Assembly: GCA_038234785.1 (NCBI GenBank)
Contig: JBBQTC010000002.1
Coordinates: 57,664 to 121,663, forward strand
Origin: UBA668 sp038234785
GTDB lineage: Bacteria; Actinomycetota; Acidimicrobiia; Acidimicrobiales; Ilumatobacteraceae
Length of the DNA stretch: 64,000 nt
Reading direction: 5' to 3'
In this document: one piece after another, positions 40,879-49,569 of the stretch
How positions within the stretch are numbered: position 1 is the first letter of the stretch
Layout: every line of letters starts with the position of its first letter
The notes under the pieces: model-generated
Database searches by the model: none
What the model was told of the DNA's origin: nothing
What the model saw: the letters and a program-made list of their open reading frames with translations, nothing else
Translations under genes and position numbers: made by a program

Positions 40879-42144
40879 TCAACCCTTCTGCGTGCCGACC
40901 TTGAGGTCCTTGAACGGCGATGTGCTGTCGATGCCGGCGTCCTTGGGCAGTCCGAGCACGCGCTCGCCGACGATGTTGCGCATGACCTCGTCGGACCCGC
41001 CGGCGATGCGTCCGCCCGGCGTGCCGAGGATCAGTTGGCTCCACGCGTAGGTGCCCCACTCGCCCGAGTCCGCGATCAGCTTCGGGCCGAGCACCTTCGA
41101 CACGAAGTCGCACAGACGCAGCGAGTTGAGGGTGCCGGCGAGCTTGGCGATGCTCATCTCCGGCCCGGGCAGTTGACCGGCCTTGATCTTGTCCATCGCC
41201 CGCTGGTTGTTGTACCCGGCGACCTTCTGGTGGATGAGCAGATCGGCGAGCTCGTTGCGCACGAGCGGGTCGGTGTCGAGTCCGAGGTGGCGCACCATCT
41301 CGATGACGCGTTGGTACAGGTTGACGCCGCCGCCACCTCCGCCGCCGGCACCGATCGCCGCCCGCTCGTTCATCAACGTGGTGAGCGCCACGTTCCAACC
41401 GTTGTTGATGTCGCCGAGGCGATGGTCGTCGCGGACACGGACCTCGTTGAAGAACACTTCGTTGAAGCTGGCCCCACCGGTCATCTGGCGCAGCGGCCGC
41501 ACCTCCACGCCAGGCGCGTGCATGTCGACGATGAAGCCGGTGAGTCCCTTGTGCTTGGGAAGATCGGGATCGGTACGGGCGATGATCTCGCCGAGGTCGC
41601 TGTACTGCGCTCCGGTGGTCCACACCTTTTGGCCGGTGATGATCCACTCCTCGCCGTCGCGCTCGGCCTTGGTCTGCAGGCTGGCGAGGTCGCTGCCGGC
41701 GCCTGGCTCGCTGAACAACTGGCAGCCGACGATGTCGGCGCGGTACATCTTGGTGAGGTAGAGGTCCTTGGCGACCTCGCTGCCGTGGGCGAGGATCGTC
41801 GGTGCGACCATGCCGAGACCGATGGTGAACGCGCCCTGGTTCGGCACTTCGTACTGCGACTCGAGCCGGAGATACGCACGCTCGTGGGCAGAGGTGAGGC
41901 CACCCCCGCCGTACTGCGTCGGACCGGTGATCCACCCGAACCCGGCGTCGAACTTCTTCTGGCGCCAGTCGCACGCCTTGCGCACGTCGGCGCGCTCGGT
42001 CTCGCGGTCCTTCTCCTCGAACATCGCGACCTTGTCGACGCCCTCGCCCCAGACGAACTTCTTCTCTGCTTCCTTGCGGGCGGCATTGGCCTCGAGGAAT
42101 GCTCGTGCCCCGGTCTCGAACTCTTCCAGCGTGATGTCTGCCAT
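40879..42144 (-). CDS. Acyl-CoA dehydrogenase family protein
   Basis: A 421-residue flavoprotein that oxidises acyl-CoA at the alpha-beta bond. Conserved parts include QLFSEPGAGSDLASLQT and WIITGQKVWTTGAQ (FAD and substrate region), GLTGFIVDM, and the C-terminal GGSDEVMRNIVGERVLGLPKD. The Gly-rich GAGGGGGGGVNL (about 277-288) is an unusual low-complexity insertion in the middle domain. TACGGT on its strand lies 8 nt before the ATG. The chain length or steroid side-chain preference cannot be read. It is divergent from the carbamoylase gene. Confidence 0.88.
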   Translation of the reverse strand: MADITLEEFETGARAFLEANAARKEAEKKFVWGEGVDKVAMFEEKDRETERADVRKACDWRQKKFDAGFGWITGPTQYGGGGLTSAHERAYLRLESQYEVPNQGAFTIGLGMVAPTILAHGSEVAKDLYLTKMYRADIVGCQLFSEPGAGSDLASLQTKAERDGEEWIITGQKVWTTGAQYSDLGEIIARTDPDLPKHKGLTGFIVDMHAPGVEVRPLRQMTGGASFNEVFFNEVRVRDDHRLGDINNGWNVALTTLMNERAAIGAGGGGGGGVNLYQRVIEMVRHLGLDTDPLVRNELADLLIHQKVAGYNNQRAMDKIKAGQLPGPEMSIAKLAGTLNSLRLCDFVSKVLGPKLIADSGEWGTYAWSQLILGTPGGRIAGGSDEVMRNIVGERVLGLPKDAGIDSTSPFKDLKVGTQKG

Positions 42145-42223
42145 GACCGCGAACCGTAGACGCGGCGTTCGTCGAGCATCGACCTGAACGACCCGTGCAT
42201 CTCTCGTTGGCCGGGCGGGCGGT

Positions 42224-42237
42224 TAACGTTTTGTCAA
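42224..42237 (+). promoter_or_regulatory. Promoter -10 and TTTTGTCAA box of the carbamoylase gene
   Basis: TAACGT (42224-42229) lies 7 nt before the ATG. It runs into TTTTGTCAA (42229-42237), a 9-mer whose exact reverse complement occurs upstream of the xanthine dehydrogenase gene. The A+T-rich word stands out in this G+C-rich genome. Confidence 0.5.
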
Positions 42238-43163
42238 TGGCCCGACTCCTCACCGTCGCCGCAGCCCAGATGGGGCCTGTGCAGAAGCACCACACCCGCG
42301 CCGACGTCGTGCAGCGCCTCGTCGCGATGCTGCACGAGGCGCACGCTCGCGGTGCCGAGTTGGTGGTGTTCCCAGAGCTCGCGCTCACCACGTTCTTCCC
42401 GAGGTGGTTCGTCGAGGACATCACCGAGGCCGACCACTGGTACGAACGCCACATGCCCAACGAGGCGACCCAGCCCCTCTTCGACGAGGCGAAGCGCCTC
42501 GGTGTCGGGTTCTGCCTCGGTTACGCGCTGCTCGACGAGGCCGGCCACCGATGGAACGTGCAGACGTTGGTCGAACGCGACGGCCGCATCGTCGCGACCT
42601 ACAAGAAGACCCACATCCCCGGCCACGAGCACTTCGAGGCGGGCCGGCCCTTCCAGCACGCCGAGCGCTACTACTTCGAGCCGAGCCCGGACGGGTTCGG
42701 TGTGTGGCGGGCGTTCGGGGGTCTCGTCGGCATGGCGATCTGCAACGATCGACGCTGGCCCGAGACGTACCGGGTGATGGGGCTCCAAGGTGTCGAGATG
42801 GTGCTCTGCGGCTACAACACCCCGATCCACTACGTGCCCGACCCGAGTCAGGACATCCTGCAGGGATTCCACAACGCGCTCGTCATGCAGAGCGGTGCCT
42901 ACCAGAACGGCACCTGGGTCGTCGGGGTGGCCAAGGGCGGTGTCGAGGAGGGCGTCGACTCGTTGGCCCAGTCGATGATCGTCGCGCCCAGTGGCCAGAT
43001 CGTCGCCCAGGCACTCACCACCGCCGACGAGGTGATCGTCGCCCGCTGTGACCTCGACTGGTGCGCACGGTACAAGGGCACGCTGTTCGACTTCGACCGG
43101 TATCGCCGACCCGAGGTGTACGGCCGCATCACCGAACAGCGCGGCGTGGTGCTGCCCGAATGA
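42237..43163 (+). CDS. N-carbamoyl-D-amino-acid hydrolase-like carbon-nitrogen hydrolase
   Basis: A 308-residue nitrilase-superfamily amidase. The Glu-Lys-Cys triad is clear: Glu in VFPELALTTFFPRW (about 46), Lys in ATYKKTHIPGHEHFEAGRPFQH, and Cys in GMAICNDRRWPETYRVMGLQG (about 172). These segments, especially ALTTFFPRW and ICNDRRWPETWRV-like, closely follow Agrobacterium D-carbamoylase, which hydrolyses N-carbamoyl-D-amino acids from hydantoin opening. The length (304-308) agrees. It stands just before the fused xanthine dehydrogenase, consistent with purine/hydantoin catabolism. The true substrate could be another ureido compound. Confidence 0.85.
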   Translation: MARLLTVAAAQMGPVQKHHTRADVVQRLVAMLHEAHARGAELVVFPELALTTFFPRWFVEDITEADHWYERHMPNEATQPLFDEAKRLGVGFCLGYALLDEAGHRWNVQTLVERDGRIVATYKKTHIPGHEHFEAGRPFQHAERYYFEPSPDGFGVWRAFGGLVGMAICNDRRWPETYRVMGLQGVEMVLCGYNTPIHYVPDPSQDILQGFHNALVMQSGAYQNGTWVVGVAKGGVEEGVDSLAQSMIVAPSGQIVAQALTTADEVIVARCDLDWCARYKGTLFDFDRYRRPEVYGRITEQRGVVLPE

Positions 43164-43226
43164 CCGGCCCGCCGATCGCCTGTTCACACTGGGTTCACGC
43201 GACACGTTCGCAATCGGGCGCCGACT

Positions 43227-43240
43227 TTGACAAAATGTAA
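43227..43240 (+). promoter_or_regulatory. TTGACAAAA box upstream of the xanthine dehydrogenase gene
   Basis: TTGACAAAA (43227-43235) is the reverse complement of the TTTTGTCAA box at the carbamoylase start; extended similarity is AC(A/G)TTTTGTCAA(A/T)G. It lies 9 nt before the GTG start. It also forms an imperfect inverted repeat with the following TGTAAA, so it could be an operator shared by the two genes. Confidence 0.45.
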
Positions 43241-43243
43241 AGC

Positions 43244-45826
43244 GTGACCATCGAGTTCGTCCTCAACGGCACGCCCGTGTCCGTGCGTGGCGACCATCCC
43301 CATCTGCTCGCCGCGCTCCGCGAAGAGCTCGATGTCACCTCGCCCAAGGACGGCTGCTCGCCCTCGGGCCAGTGCGGCTGCTGCACCGTGCACATCGACG
43401 GCAAGGCCGTCGTCAGCTGCCAGACGTCGCTCGCCAAGGTTGCCGGCAAGTCGGTGCTCACGCTCGAAGGGGTGGCTGCGGGCGAGCGCACTGCGTTCGC
43501 CGATGCCTTCGCCGCGTGCGGAGGCCTGCAGTGCGGGTTCTGCATCCCCGGCATCGTCATGCGGGCGAAGTCGCAGATCGACAAGAAGGGCGCCGACCTC
43601 GAGCGTGCCGACATGGCCCGACTTCTCGGCGGCAACCTGTGCCGCTGCACGGGGTACGTCAAGGTGCTCGACGCGATCGAGTCCGTGGCGAAGGGCAAGG
43701 AGTTCGTCCCCGCGTTGTCGGGGCAGATCGGGGGCGGCGGCACCAAGTACGAGGCCGCCGAGTTGACGCTCGGCGACCGCGACTACGTCGACGACATCCG
43801 CGTGCCCGGCATGTTGCACGCCGCGCTGCACCTGACCGGCCACACTCGGGCCGACATCGTGGCCATCGACACCTCGGCCGCGGCCGCAGCGCCCGGCGTG
43901 GTCGCGGTCCTGACTGCCGCCGACATCCCCGGCGAGTTGATGGTCGGCATCATCCACAAGGACTGGCCGGTGATGATCCCCGTCGGCGGCCGCACCAGCT
44001 ACGGCGGCGACGTGCTCGCCGTCGTCGTGGCCGACACCCGCCAGCACGCCCGCGGTGCCGTGGCACTGGTCGCCGTCGAGTACGACGTGCACCAGCCCGT
44101 CACCGATCCCGTCGCCGCGCTCGCCGAGGGCGCACCGGTGGCGGTGTGGGGGAGTGACGGCAACGTGCTCAGTGTCAGCGAGTACGCGCGCGGCGATGTC
44201 GATGCCGGCCTGGCAGCGAGCGCCTACACGGTGCACGAGGTGTTCCAGACCCAGCGCATCGAGCACGCGTTCCTCGAGCCGGAGAGCACGCTGGCCGTGC
44301 CCTCGATCGTCGACGGCCAGCGCCGGATGCACGTCTACTCGGGTGGCCAGGGTGTGTGGGACGACCGCAACGACATCGTGCGCATGTTGGCCGTCGAGCG
44401 CGACCAGGTCACCGTCGAACTCGTGAGCAACGGTGGTGCGTTCGGCGGCAAGGAGGACATGAGCAACCAGGCGCACGCATCGCTCGCCGCGTGGCTGCTC
44501 GGCCGGCCGGTGAAGTGCACGCTGTCGCGCGAGGAGAGCTTCCTCATGCACGCCAAGCGCCACCCGATCAGCCTCGAGTACTGGGCCGGCTGCGACGTCG
44601 AGGGCAACCTCACTGCGGTGAAGGTACGTGCCATCGGCGACAGCGGTGCCTATGCGAGTGTGGGCATGAAGGTGCTCGAGCGTGCTGCGGGGCACGCCGG
44701 CGGCCCGTACCGCGTGCTCAACATCGATGTGCGCGCCGTCGCGGTGCGCACCAACAACCCGGTGTGCGGGGCGTTCCGCGGCTTCGGCGCCAACCAGGCG
44801 CAGTTCGGGATGGAGGGCGTGCTCGATCGTCTGGCGGCGATGGTCGGCATCAGCGGGTGGGAGATCCGCAAGCGCAACGTGATCCATCCCGGCGAGGTGT
44901 GGGGCCCGGGGCAGATCATGGACGACGGCTGCGCGGGTGCCGACGCCTGTCTCGACCTGATGAAGCCGCTCTACGACCAGGCGCGAGAGGCCGGCAAGGC
45001 GGTCGGTCTCGGCCTCGGGCTGAAGAACTCCGGCCTCGGCAACGGCTTCCGCGAGGTGAGTGCCGCCGTGATCCGGTTCCGCACCGACGGCCGGGTGGAG
45101 GTGCGCCACGGCTGGACGGAGATGGGCCAGGGCGTCCACACCGTCGCACTGCAGGTAGCTGCCGAGGAGCTCGGGCTCGACCCGGCCCGCATCGAGGTGA
45201 TCGTCGACACGACCCGCGAACTCGGGTTCGGCCAGACCACCGGGTCTCGGGGAACTCTCATGGCCGCCGGCTCGGTGAAGGCCGCCTGCGAGGCGGCGAT
45301 CGCCGGTGGTCGCGCGCTCGACACCGACTACTACGGCGAGCACGTCGTCGACTGGACCCATCACCTCGGCGACCCGGACCACCCGAACCCCATCATCCAC
45401 TCGGCGTTCGGGTACGCGGCGCAGATGGCGGTCATCGACCGCACGACCGGAGCGATCGAGAAGGTCGTCGCGGTCCACGACGTCGGGCGGGCCGTGAACC
45501 CGTTGCTGTGCGAGGGGCAGATCGAGGGGAGCGTCCACATGGGCCTCGGCTACGCGTTGAGCGAGGAGTTCCCGAGCGATCCCGAGACCGGGTTCCCCAC
45601 CGCCACCACCCTGCGCGCGCTCGGGATCCTGCGTGCCAAGGACGTGCCGGCCATCGAGGTCCACCTCGTCGAGGTTCCTCAGCCGCGTTCTCCGTATGGC
45701 ATCAAGGGAGTCGGCGAAATCGGACTGGTCCCCACGGCACCCGCAGTGGCCGCGGCACTGCACGATCTCGACGGACAGTGGCGCTCGGTGCTCCCCATGC
45801 GGCGAGGCCCCACCGCCGAAGATTGA
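43244..45826 (+). CDS. Fused [2Fe-2S]-molybdopterin xanthine dehydrogenase, selenium-dependent type
   Basis: An 860-residue single-chain molybdenum hydroxylase. Residues 1-75 are a plant-type ferredoxin domain (cysteines in DGCSPSGQCGCC and SC), about 80-160 carry the second [2Fe-2S] site (CGFCIPG, GNLCRCTGY), and about 165-850 are the Mo-binding domains with VDDIRVPGML, GGAFGGKEDM, AFRGFGANQ and the catalytic Glu in KGVGEIGLVPTAP. No FAD domain is present. This fused order and motifs such as EHAFLEPE and VYSGGQGVWDD fit the selenium-dependent xanthine dehydrogenase family (TIGR03311), whose Mo carries labile selenium. selD at 24260 and ssnA at 48494 support that reading. Selenium use is inferred. 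Start GTG 43244. Confidence 0.85.
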   Translation: MTIEFVLNGTPVSVRGDHPHLLAALREELDVTSPKDGCSPSGQCGCCTVHIDGKAVVSCQTSLAKVAGKSVLTLEGVAAGERTAFADAFAACGGLQCGFCIPGIVMRAKSQIDKKGADLERADMARLLGGNLCRCTGYVKVLDAIESVAKGKEFVPALSGQIGGGGTKYEAAELTLGDRDYVDDIRVPGMLHAALHLTGHTRADIVAIDTSAAAAAPGVVAVLTAADIPGELMVGIIHKDWPVMIPVGGRTSYGGDVLAVVVADTRQHARGAVALVAVEYDVHQPVTDPVAALAEGAPVAVWGSDGNVLSVSEYARGDVDAGLAASAYTVHEVFQTQRIEHAFLEPESTLAVPSIVDGQRRMHVYSGGQGVWDDRNDIVRMLAVERDQVTVELVSNGGAFGGKEDMSNQAHASLAAWLLGRPVKCTLSREESFLMHAKRHPISLEYWAGCDVEGNLTAVKVRAIGDSGAYASVGMKVLERAAGHAGGPYRVLNIDVRAVAVRTNNPVCGAFRGFGANQAQFGMEGVLDRLAAMVGISGWEIRKRNVIHPGEVWGPGQIMDDGCAGADACLDLMKPLYDQAREAGKAVGLGLGLKNSGLGNGFREVSAAVIRFRTDGRVEVRHGWTEMGQGVHTVALQVAAEELGLDPARIEVIVDTTRELGFGQTTGSRGTLMAAGSVKAACEAAIAGGRALDTDYYGEHVVDWTHHLGDPDHPNPIIHSAFGYAAQMAVIDRTTGAIEKVVAVHDVGRAVNPLLCEGQIEGSVHMGLGYALSEEFPSDPETGFPTATTLRALGILRAKDVPAIEVHLVEVPQPRSPYGIKGVGEIGLVPTAPAVAAALHDLDGQWRSVLPMRRGPTAED

Positions 45827-45878
45827 GCAATCGTGCACGGCGGTGGGAACCGTCGAATTCACTCTTTAGGCTGGAGGT

Positions 45879-48458
45879 ATGACCTCGCGGGGAAGTCGCC
45901 CAACCACTGAACGCGTTCGCGCTCGGGCCCGAATCGCTGCCGTCGCGGCAGGCATCAGCCTGTTCTCGATCGGCCTGGTGGTGCAGCCGAGCGTGGTGTT
46001 GGCGGCCACGTTCACGGTCAACACCACCGTCGACGGAATCGATGACAACATCGGCAACGGCTCGTGCCATACGGCGGCGAACACCTGCTCGCTGCGCGCC
46101 GCGATCCAGGAGGCCAACGCCTCCAACGGCGCCGACGTGATCACCCTGCCGGCGGGCACGTACACGCTCGACGTCGCCGACGCGCAGCCGTACAACAAGA
46201 ACGGCTCGAAGTCGCTGATGATCGGGTCCAACCTCACGATCAACGGCGCCGGGACGGGCACCACGATCATCCGGGGCGTCTACAACGGCAGCACGTTCGA
46301 CGTCGAGCAATGGCAGGGGGCGGCGTTCGGCGCCGCGATCAACAACGTCACCATCACCGGCGGGTACGCGGCCACCGGCGGCGGCGTGATGGTCGGCGTG
46401 GGCGTGAACCTCTCGCTCACCGACGTGATGATCACCGGCAACACCGCCGGCTCGTACGGTGGTGGCATCTTCGTCTACGGCGCGCAGGGCTACCCGGCGT
46501 CAACGGTCAACCTGACCCGTACCACCGTCACCGGCAACGTCTCCAACTACAGCGGCGGCGGCATCGTCAACTCGTACCCGAGCGTGATGAACATCGCCGC
46601 CAGCACGATCTCCTCGAACGTCGCCAAGGGCGCGTTCGCCGGTGGCATCCGCAACAACGGGGAGATGACCCTCACCGACACCAACGTCATCTCCAACCAG
46701 GCCGCAACCGGACCCGCCGGCGCGCCGCCGGCCGGTGGTGGCATCTACGCAGGCAACCCGCCATCTCCGCAATTCGGTCAGACCAGCACGTTCACCATGA
46801 GCGGCGGGTCGATCGTCAACAACTCGCTGCCCACCAACCAGCTCAGCAGCGGTGGCGGCTTCGTCAACACCACCGCCGGGACGGCCACGCTCACCGGGGT
46901 CACCATCTCCGGCAACACCGCGTTCCAGGGTGGCGGCATCCTCAACAACGAGGGCACCGTGATGCTCGTCAACACCACGGTCGCCAGCAACTCCGCACTC
47001 TTCGGTGCCGGCATCTACAACAACGACTTCGCCCCGACCGACCCGTACCCGGCCAACTTCACCGTGCTGCGCTCGGCGGTCGTGCGCAACAACGCCACCG
47101 AGTACGGCTGCTCCTACAACCTGATCCCCGCCGGCCAGACCTGCGGTGCCGGTGGCGGGCTGTTCAACGAGAACGGTCTCCTCGTGGTGGCCGACTCGAC
47201 GGTCGCCGAGAACGTCGCCGCCAACTACGGCGCGGGGATCTACAACCTGCGAATCGGTTCGGGTACCACCAGCCAGGCGATGGTGCGGCTCACGAACACG
47301 ACCGTGTCGGCGAACTGGACCAGCCGCGACGGCGGCGGCCTGCTGAACAACGGCGGCACCACCCAGGTGCGCAACACGATCCTCGCCGACAACATCGTCG
47401 GAGGCCGTCGCAGTGACTGCTTCCCGTTGTCGGGCGCGGTGAGCACGTCGTTCGGCAACAACGTCCACACCGACTACCGGTGCGGTCTCACCCAGGGTTC
47501 CGACCAGTACGTCTCGCCCCTGCTCACGCCGCTGGACTCCAACGGAGGCCCGACGGTCACGATGGTCCCCAGCACCGGCAGCCGAGCCGTCGACCACGGC
47601 GACAACGGCGCCTGCGCCGGCGCTCCGATCGCCAACGTCGACCAGCGCGGCCAGGCACGTCCGGCGAACGGCACCTGCGATGTCGGGGCCGTCGAGGGTT
47701 CGAAGGCGCGACCGACCCCCAACACCACGGGCCGACCGGCGGTGTCACGAGGTGGACAGTGGGGGTTCAAGCCGACGCTCACCGACGGCGCACCGATGGG
47801 TGCTGCGTTGTTCGGCCTCGCATCGGACCGCAGCATCATGTGCGACTTCGACGGTGACGGCAGTTCCAGCCTGATGATCGTCCGCTCGACCAACGGGTTG
47901 CTGTGGTGGCAGGGCCGCTCCAACAACAGCAACGGTCCGGTCGAGGTCAGCGTGCTCTACGGGCTCGCCACCGACACCCCGATCTGCGGCGACTGGGACG
48001 GCAACGGCACCGACACACCCGGCATCGTTCGTACCGTCGGTCCGTCGCTCACCTGGTACCTGTCGAACAAGGCCGACGGGTCCGGCCCGCTCATCGCCTA
48101 CACCTACGGTGCGGCCGGCGATCGTCCCGTCACGGGTGACTGGGACGGCAACGGCACCGACTCGCCCGGCATCACCCGTGCCTACGGCTACAACATGCTC
48201 TGGGCCATCCGGAACCCGAACAGCACGGGCAATCCCGGACTCGTGCTGCTCTACGGCGCAGCCAGTGACACTCCGATCGTCGGTGATTGGGACGGCAACG
48301 GCTCGGACACCTTCGGCGTCGTGCGTCCTGACAACGGCTCACTCCTGTGGATGGTCCGCAACCAGTGGTCGTCCGGCTATCCGAACATCGCGTTCCACTT
48401 CGGCCTGCCCTTCGACCGGCCGCTCGTCTGGCGCGGCGCCGGCATGCTCGGCCTCTGA
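45879..48458 (+). CDS. Secreted parallel beta-helix protein with CSLREA-type domain and C-terminal repeats
   Basis: An 859-residue exported protein. A Sec signal spans about residues 15-43 (hydrophobic core, cleavage near VLAA-T). About 44-110 is a CSLREA-type domain (NTCSLRAAIQEAN, ending in TLPAGTYTL). About 110-590 is a right-handed parallel beta-helix with recurrent GGG(I/V) and NTTV turns, ending in a choice-of-anchor-like part (DSNGGPTVTMVPSTGSRAVD). The C-terminus has GDWDGNGTDTPGIVR-like repeats (three clear copies), which resemble FG-GAP/VCBS calcium loops. A cell-surface adhesin or polysaccharide-binding role is inferred. TAGGCT lies 6 nt before the ATG, and GGAGGT fills the spacer. 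It interrupts the xdh-ssnA pair. Confidence 0.85.
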   Translation: MTSRGSRPTTERVRARARIAAVAAGISLFSIGLVVQPSVVLAATFTVNTTVDGIDDNIGNGSCHTAANTCSLRAAIQEANASNGADVITLPAGTYTLDVADAQPYNKNGSKSLMIGSNLTINGAGTGTTIIRGVYNGSTFDVEQWQGAAFGAAINNVTITGGYAATGGGVMVGVGVNLSLTDVMITGNTAGSYGGGIFVYGAQGYPASTVNLTRTTVTGNVSNYSGGGIVNSYPSVMNIAASTISSNVAKGAFAGGIRNNGEMTLTDTNVISNQAATGPAGAPPAGGGIYAGNPPSPQFGQTSTFTMSGGSIVNNSLPTNQLSSGGGFVNTTAGTATLTGVTISGNTAFQGGGILNNEGTVMLVNTTVASNSALFGAGIYNNDFAPTDPYPANFTVLRSAVVRNNATEYGCSYNLIPAGQTCGAGGGLFNENGLLVVADSTVAENVAANYGAGIYNLRIGSGTTSQAMVRLTNTTVSANWTSRDGGGLLNNGGTTQVRNTILADNIVGGRRSDCFPLSGAVSTSFGNNVHTDYRCGLTQGSDQYVSPLLTPLDSNGGPTVTMVPSTGSRAVDHGDNGACAGAPIANVDQRGQARPANGTCDVGAVEGSKARPTPNTTGRPAVSRGGQWGFKPTLTDGAPMGAALFGLASDRSIMCDFDGDGSSSLMIVRSTNGLLWWQGRSNNSNGPVEVSVLYGLATDTPICGDWDGNGTDTPGIVRTVGPSLTWYLSNKADGSGPLIAYTYGAAGDRPVTGDWDGNGTDSPGITRAYGYNMLWAIRNPNSTGNPGLVLLYGAASDTPIVGDWDGNGSDTFGVVRPDNGSLLWMVRNQWSSGYPNIAFHFGLPFDRPLVWRGAGMLGL

Positions 48459-48493
48459 CCCCGACCTGTGCGCCGGCGCTAGGTTCGGGGGCG

Positions 48494-49516
48494 ATGAGCG
48501 CGGTCACGCCGGGAATGGTCTGTGGTCACCACCACCTGTACTCGGCACTGGCGCGCGGCATGCCGGCGCCGCCACGGCAGCCGACGACGTTCATCGAGAT
48601 CCTCGAGCAGATCTGGTGGCGCCTCGACGTCGCCCTCGACGACGAGATGATCCGCTGGAGTGCGATGCTCGCTGCGGTCGAGGCACTGCAGTGCGGCACC
48701 ACGTCGATCGTCGACCACCACGAGTCGCCGTCGAGCATCGAGGGCAGCCTCACGACGATCGCTGACGCGTGCGCAGCGGTTGGGGTGCGCACCAACCTGA
48801 CGTACGGCGTCACCGATCGCCACGGCCCCGATGGCGCTCGTCGCGGTCTGGCGGAGAACGAACGCTTCCTGCGTGGGGGAGGACGCGGGATGGTGGGCGT
48901 GCACGCGGCGTTCACCTGCAGCGATCAAACGCTGCGCGCAGCAGCGGATCTGGCGGCGGAGCTCGCAGTCGGTGTCCACATCCACGTGGCAGAAGGCCCC
49001 GATGATGCGAATGCGGGGGAGCGTCTCGAAGGGCTGGCTCGAGCCGACTGGCACCTCGTCCACTGCGTCCACCTCGACCGCGAACTGCCCGGCACGATCG
49101 CGCACAACCCGCGCAGCAACATGAACAACTCGGTGGGGTACGCACGGCCGGCCGATCGCCCGAACCCGATCGTGCTCGGCACGGACGGCATCGGCGCCGA
49201 CATGTTGGAGGAGGCGCGACTGGCGTACGTACGCCTGCGCGAGGCCGACGTGCTCGCCTCGCCCGATGTCGTGTGGCAGTGGCTCGACAACGGCTACGCG
49301 TTGTTCCCCGAGGCGCGCCACGACACGGTCACGTGGAACTACCCACACGCCGACAGCGCCTGGCACGTCGCGTTCACGCCGGGGATGCGAGCGCTCGACG
49401 TCACCCTCGCCTCGGGTGAGGTGGTGCTGCGCGACGGCGTTCCCACTCGGGTCGACCTCGACGAGGTCCGTGCCAAGGCCGCCGAGCAAGCCAAACGTCT
49501 CTTCGCCCGTCTCTGA
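48494..49516 (+). CDS. ssnA: SsnA-like amidohydrolase
   Basis: A 340-residue amidohydrolase-superfamily protein. The first metal motif HxH is in GMVCGHHHLYSALARG (residues 11-13 region); later ligands are in GVHIHVAEGPDD, LVHCVHL and the Asp of LGTDGIGADMLEEA. IWWRLDVALDDE, SIVDHHESPSSIEGSL and NPRSNMNNSVGYA closely follow E. coli SsnA, an accessory protein of selenium-dependent molybdenum hydroxylase clusters with likely aminohydrolase activity. The usual 55-60 residues before the HxH motif are missing, and no in-frame start restores them without entering the beta-helix gene. TAGGTT lies 8 nt before the ATG. Confidence 0.8.
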   Translation: MSAVTPGMVCGHHHLYSALARGMPAPPRQPTTFIEILEQIWWRLDVALDDEMIRWSAMLAAVEALQCGTTSIVDHHESPSSIEGSLTTIADACAAVGVRTNLTYGVTDRHGPDGARRGLAENERFLRGGGRGMVGVHAAFTCSDQTLRAAADLAAELAVGVHIHVAEGPDDANAGERLEGLARADWHLVHCVHLDRELPGTIAHNPRSNMNNSVGYARPADRPNPIVLGTDGIGADMLEEARLAYVRLREADVLASPDVVWQWLDNGYALFPEARHDTVTWNYPHADSAWHVAFTPGMRALDVTLASGEVVLRDGVPTRVDLDEVRAKAAEQAKRLFARL

Positions 49517-49518
49517 CG

Positions 49519-49565
49519 TTCTCGAGGGTTACGGCGTCACCGGGTGACGCCGTAACCCTCGAGAA
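49519..49565. terminator. Long bidirectional terminator hairpin
   Basis: Perfect 23-bp arms (49519-49541 and 49543-49565) around a single G form a hairpin starting TTCTCGAGGGTTACGGCG. It begins 3 nt after the ssnA stop and ends 5 nt before the stop of the convergent DinB gene, so it can serve both. The arm shares GGTTACGGCG with the palindrome at 55891-55938. Confidence 0.85.
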
Positions 49566-49569
49566 TCGA

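Noticed and set aside
45826..45878. Possible selenocysteine read-through at the TGA ending the xanthine dehydrogenase
   Set aside because: The chain is already full length and no coding homology continues; selenium in this family is a bound cofactor.
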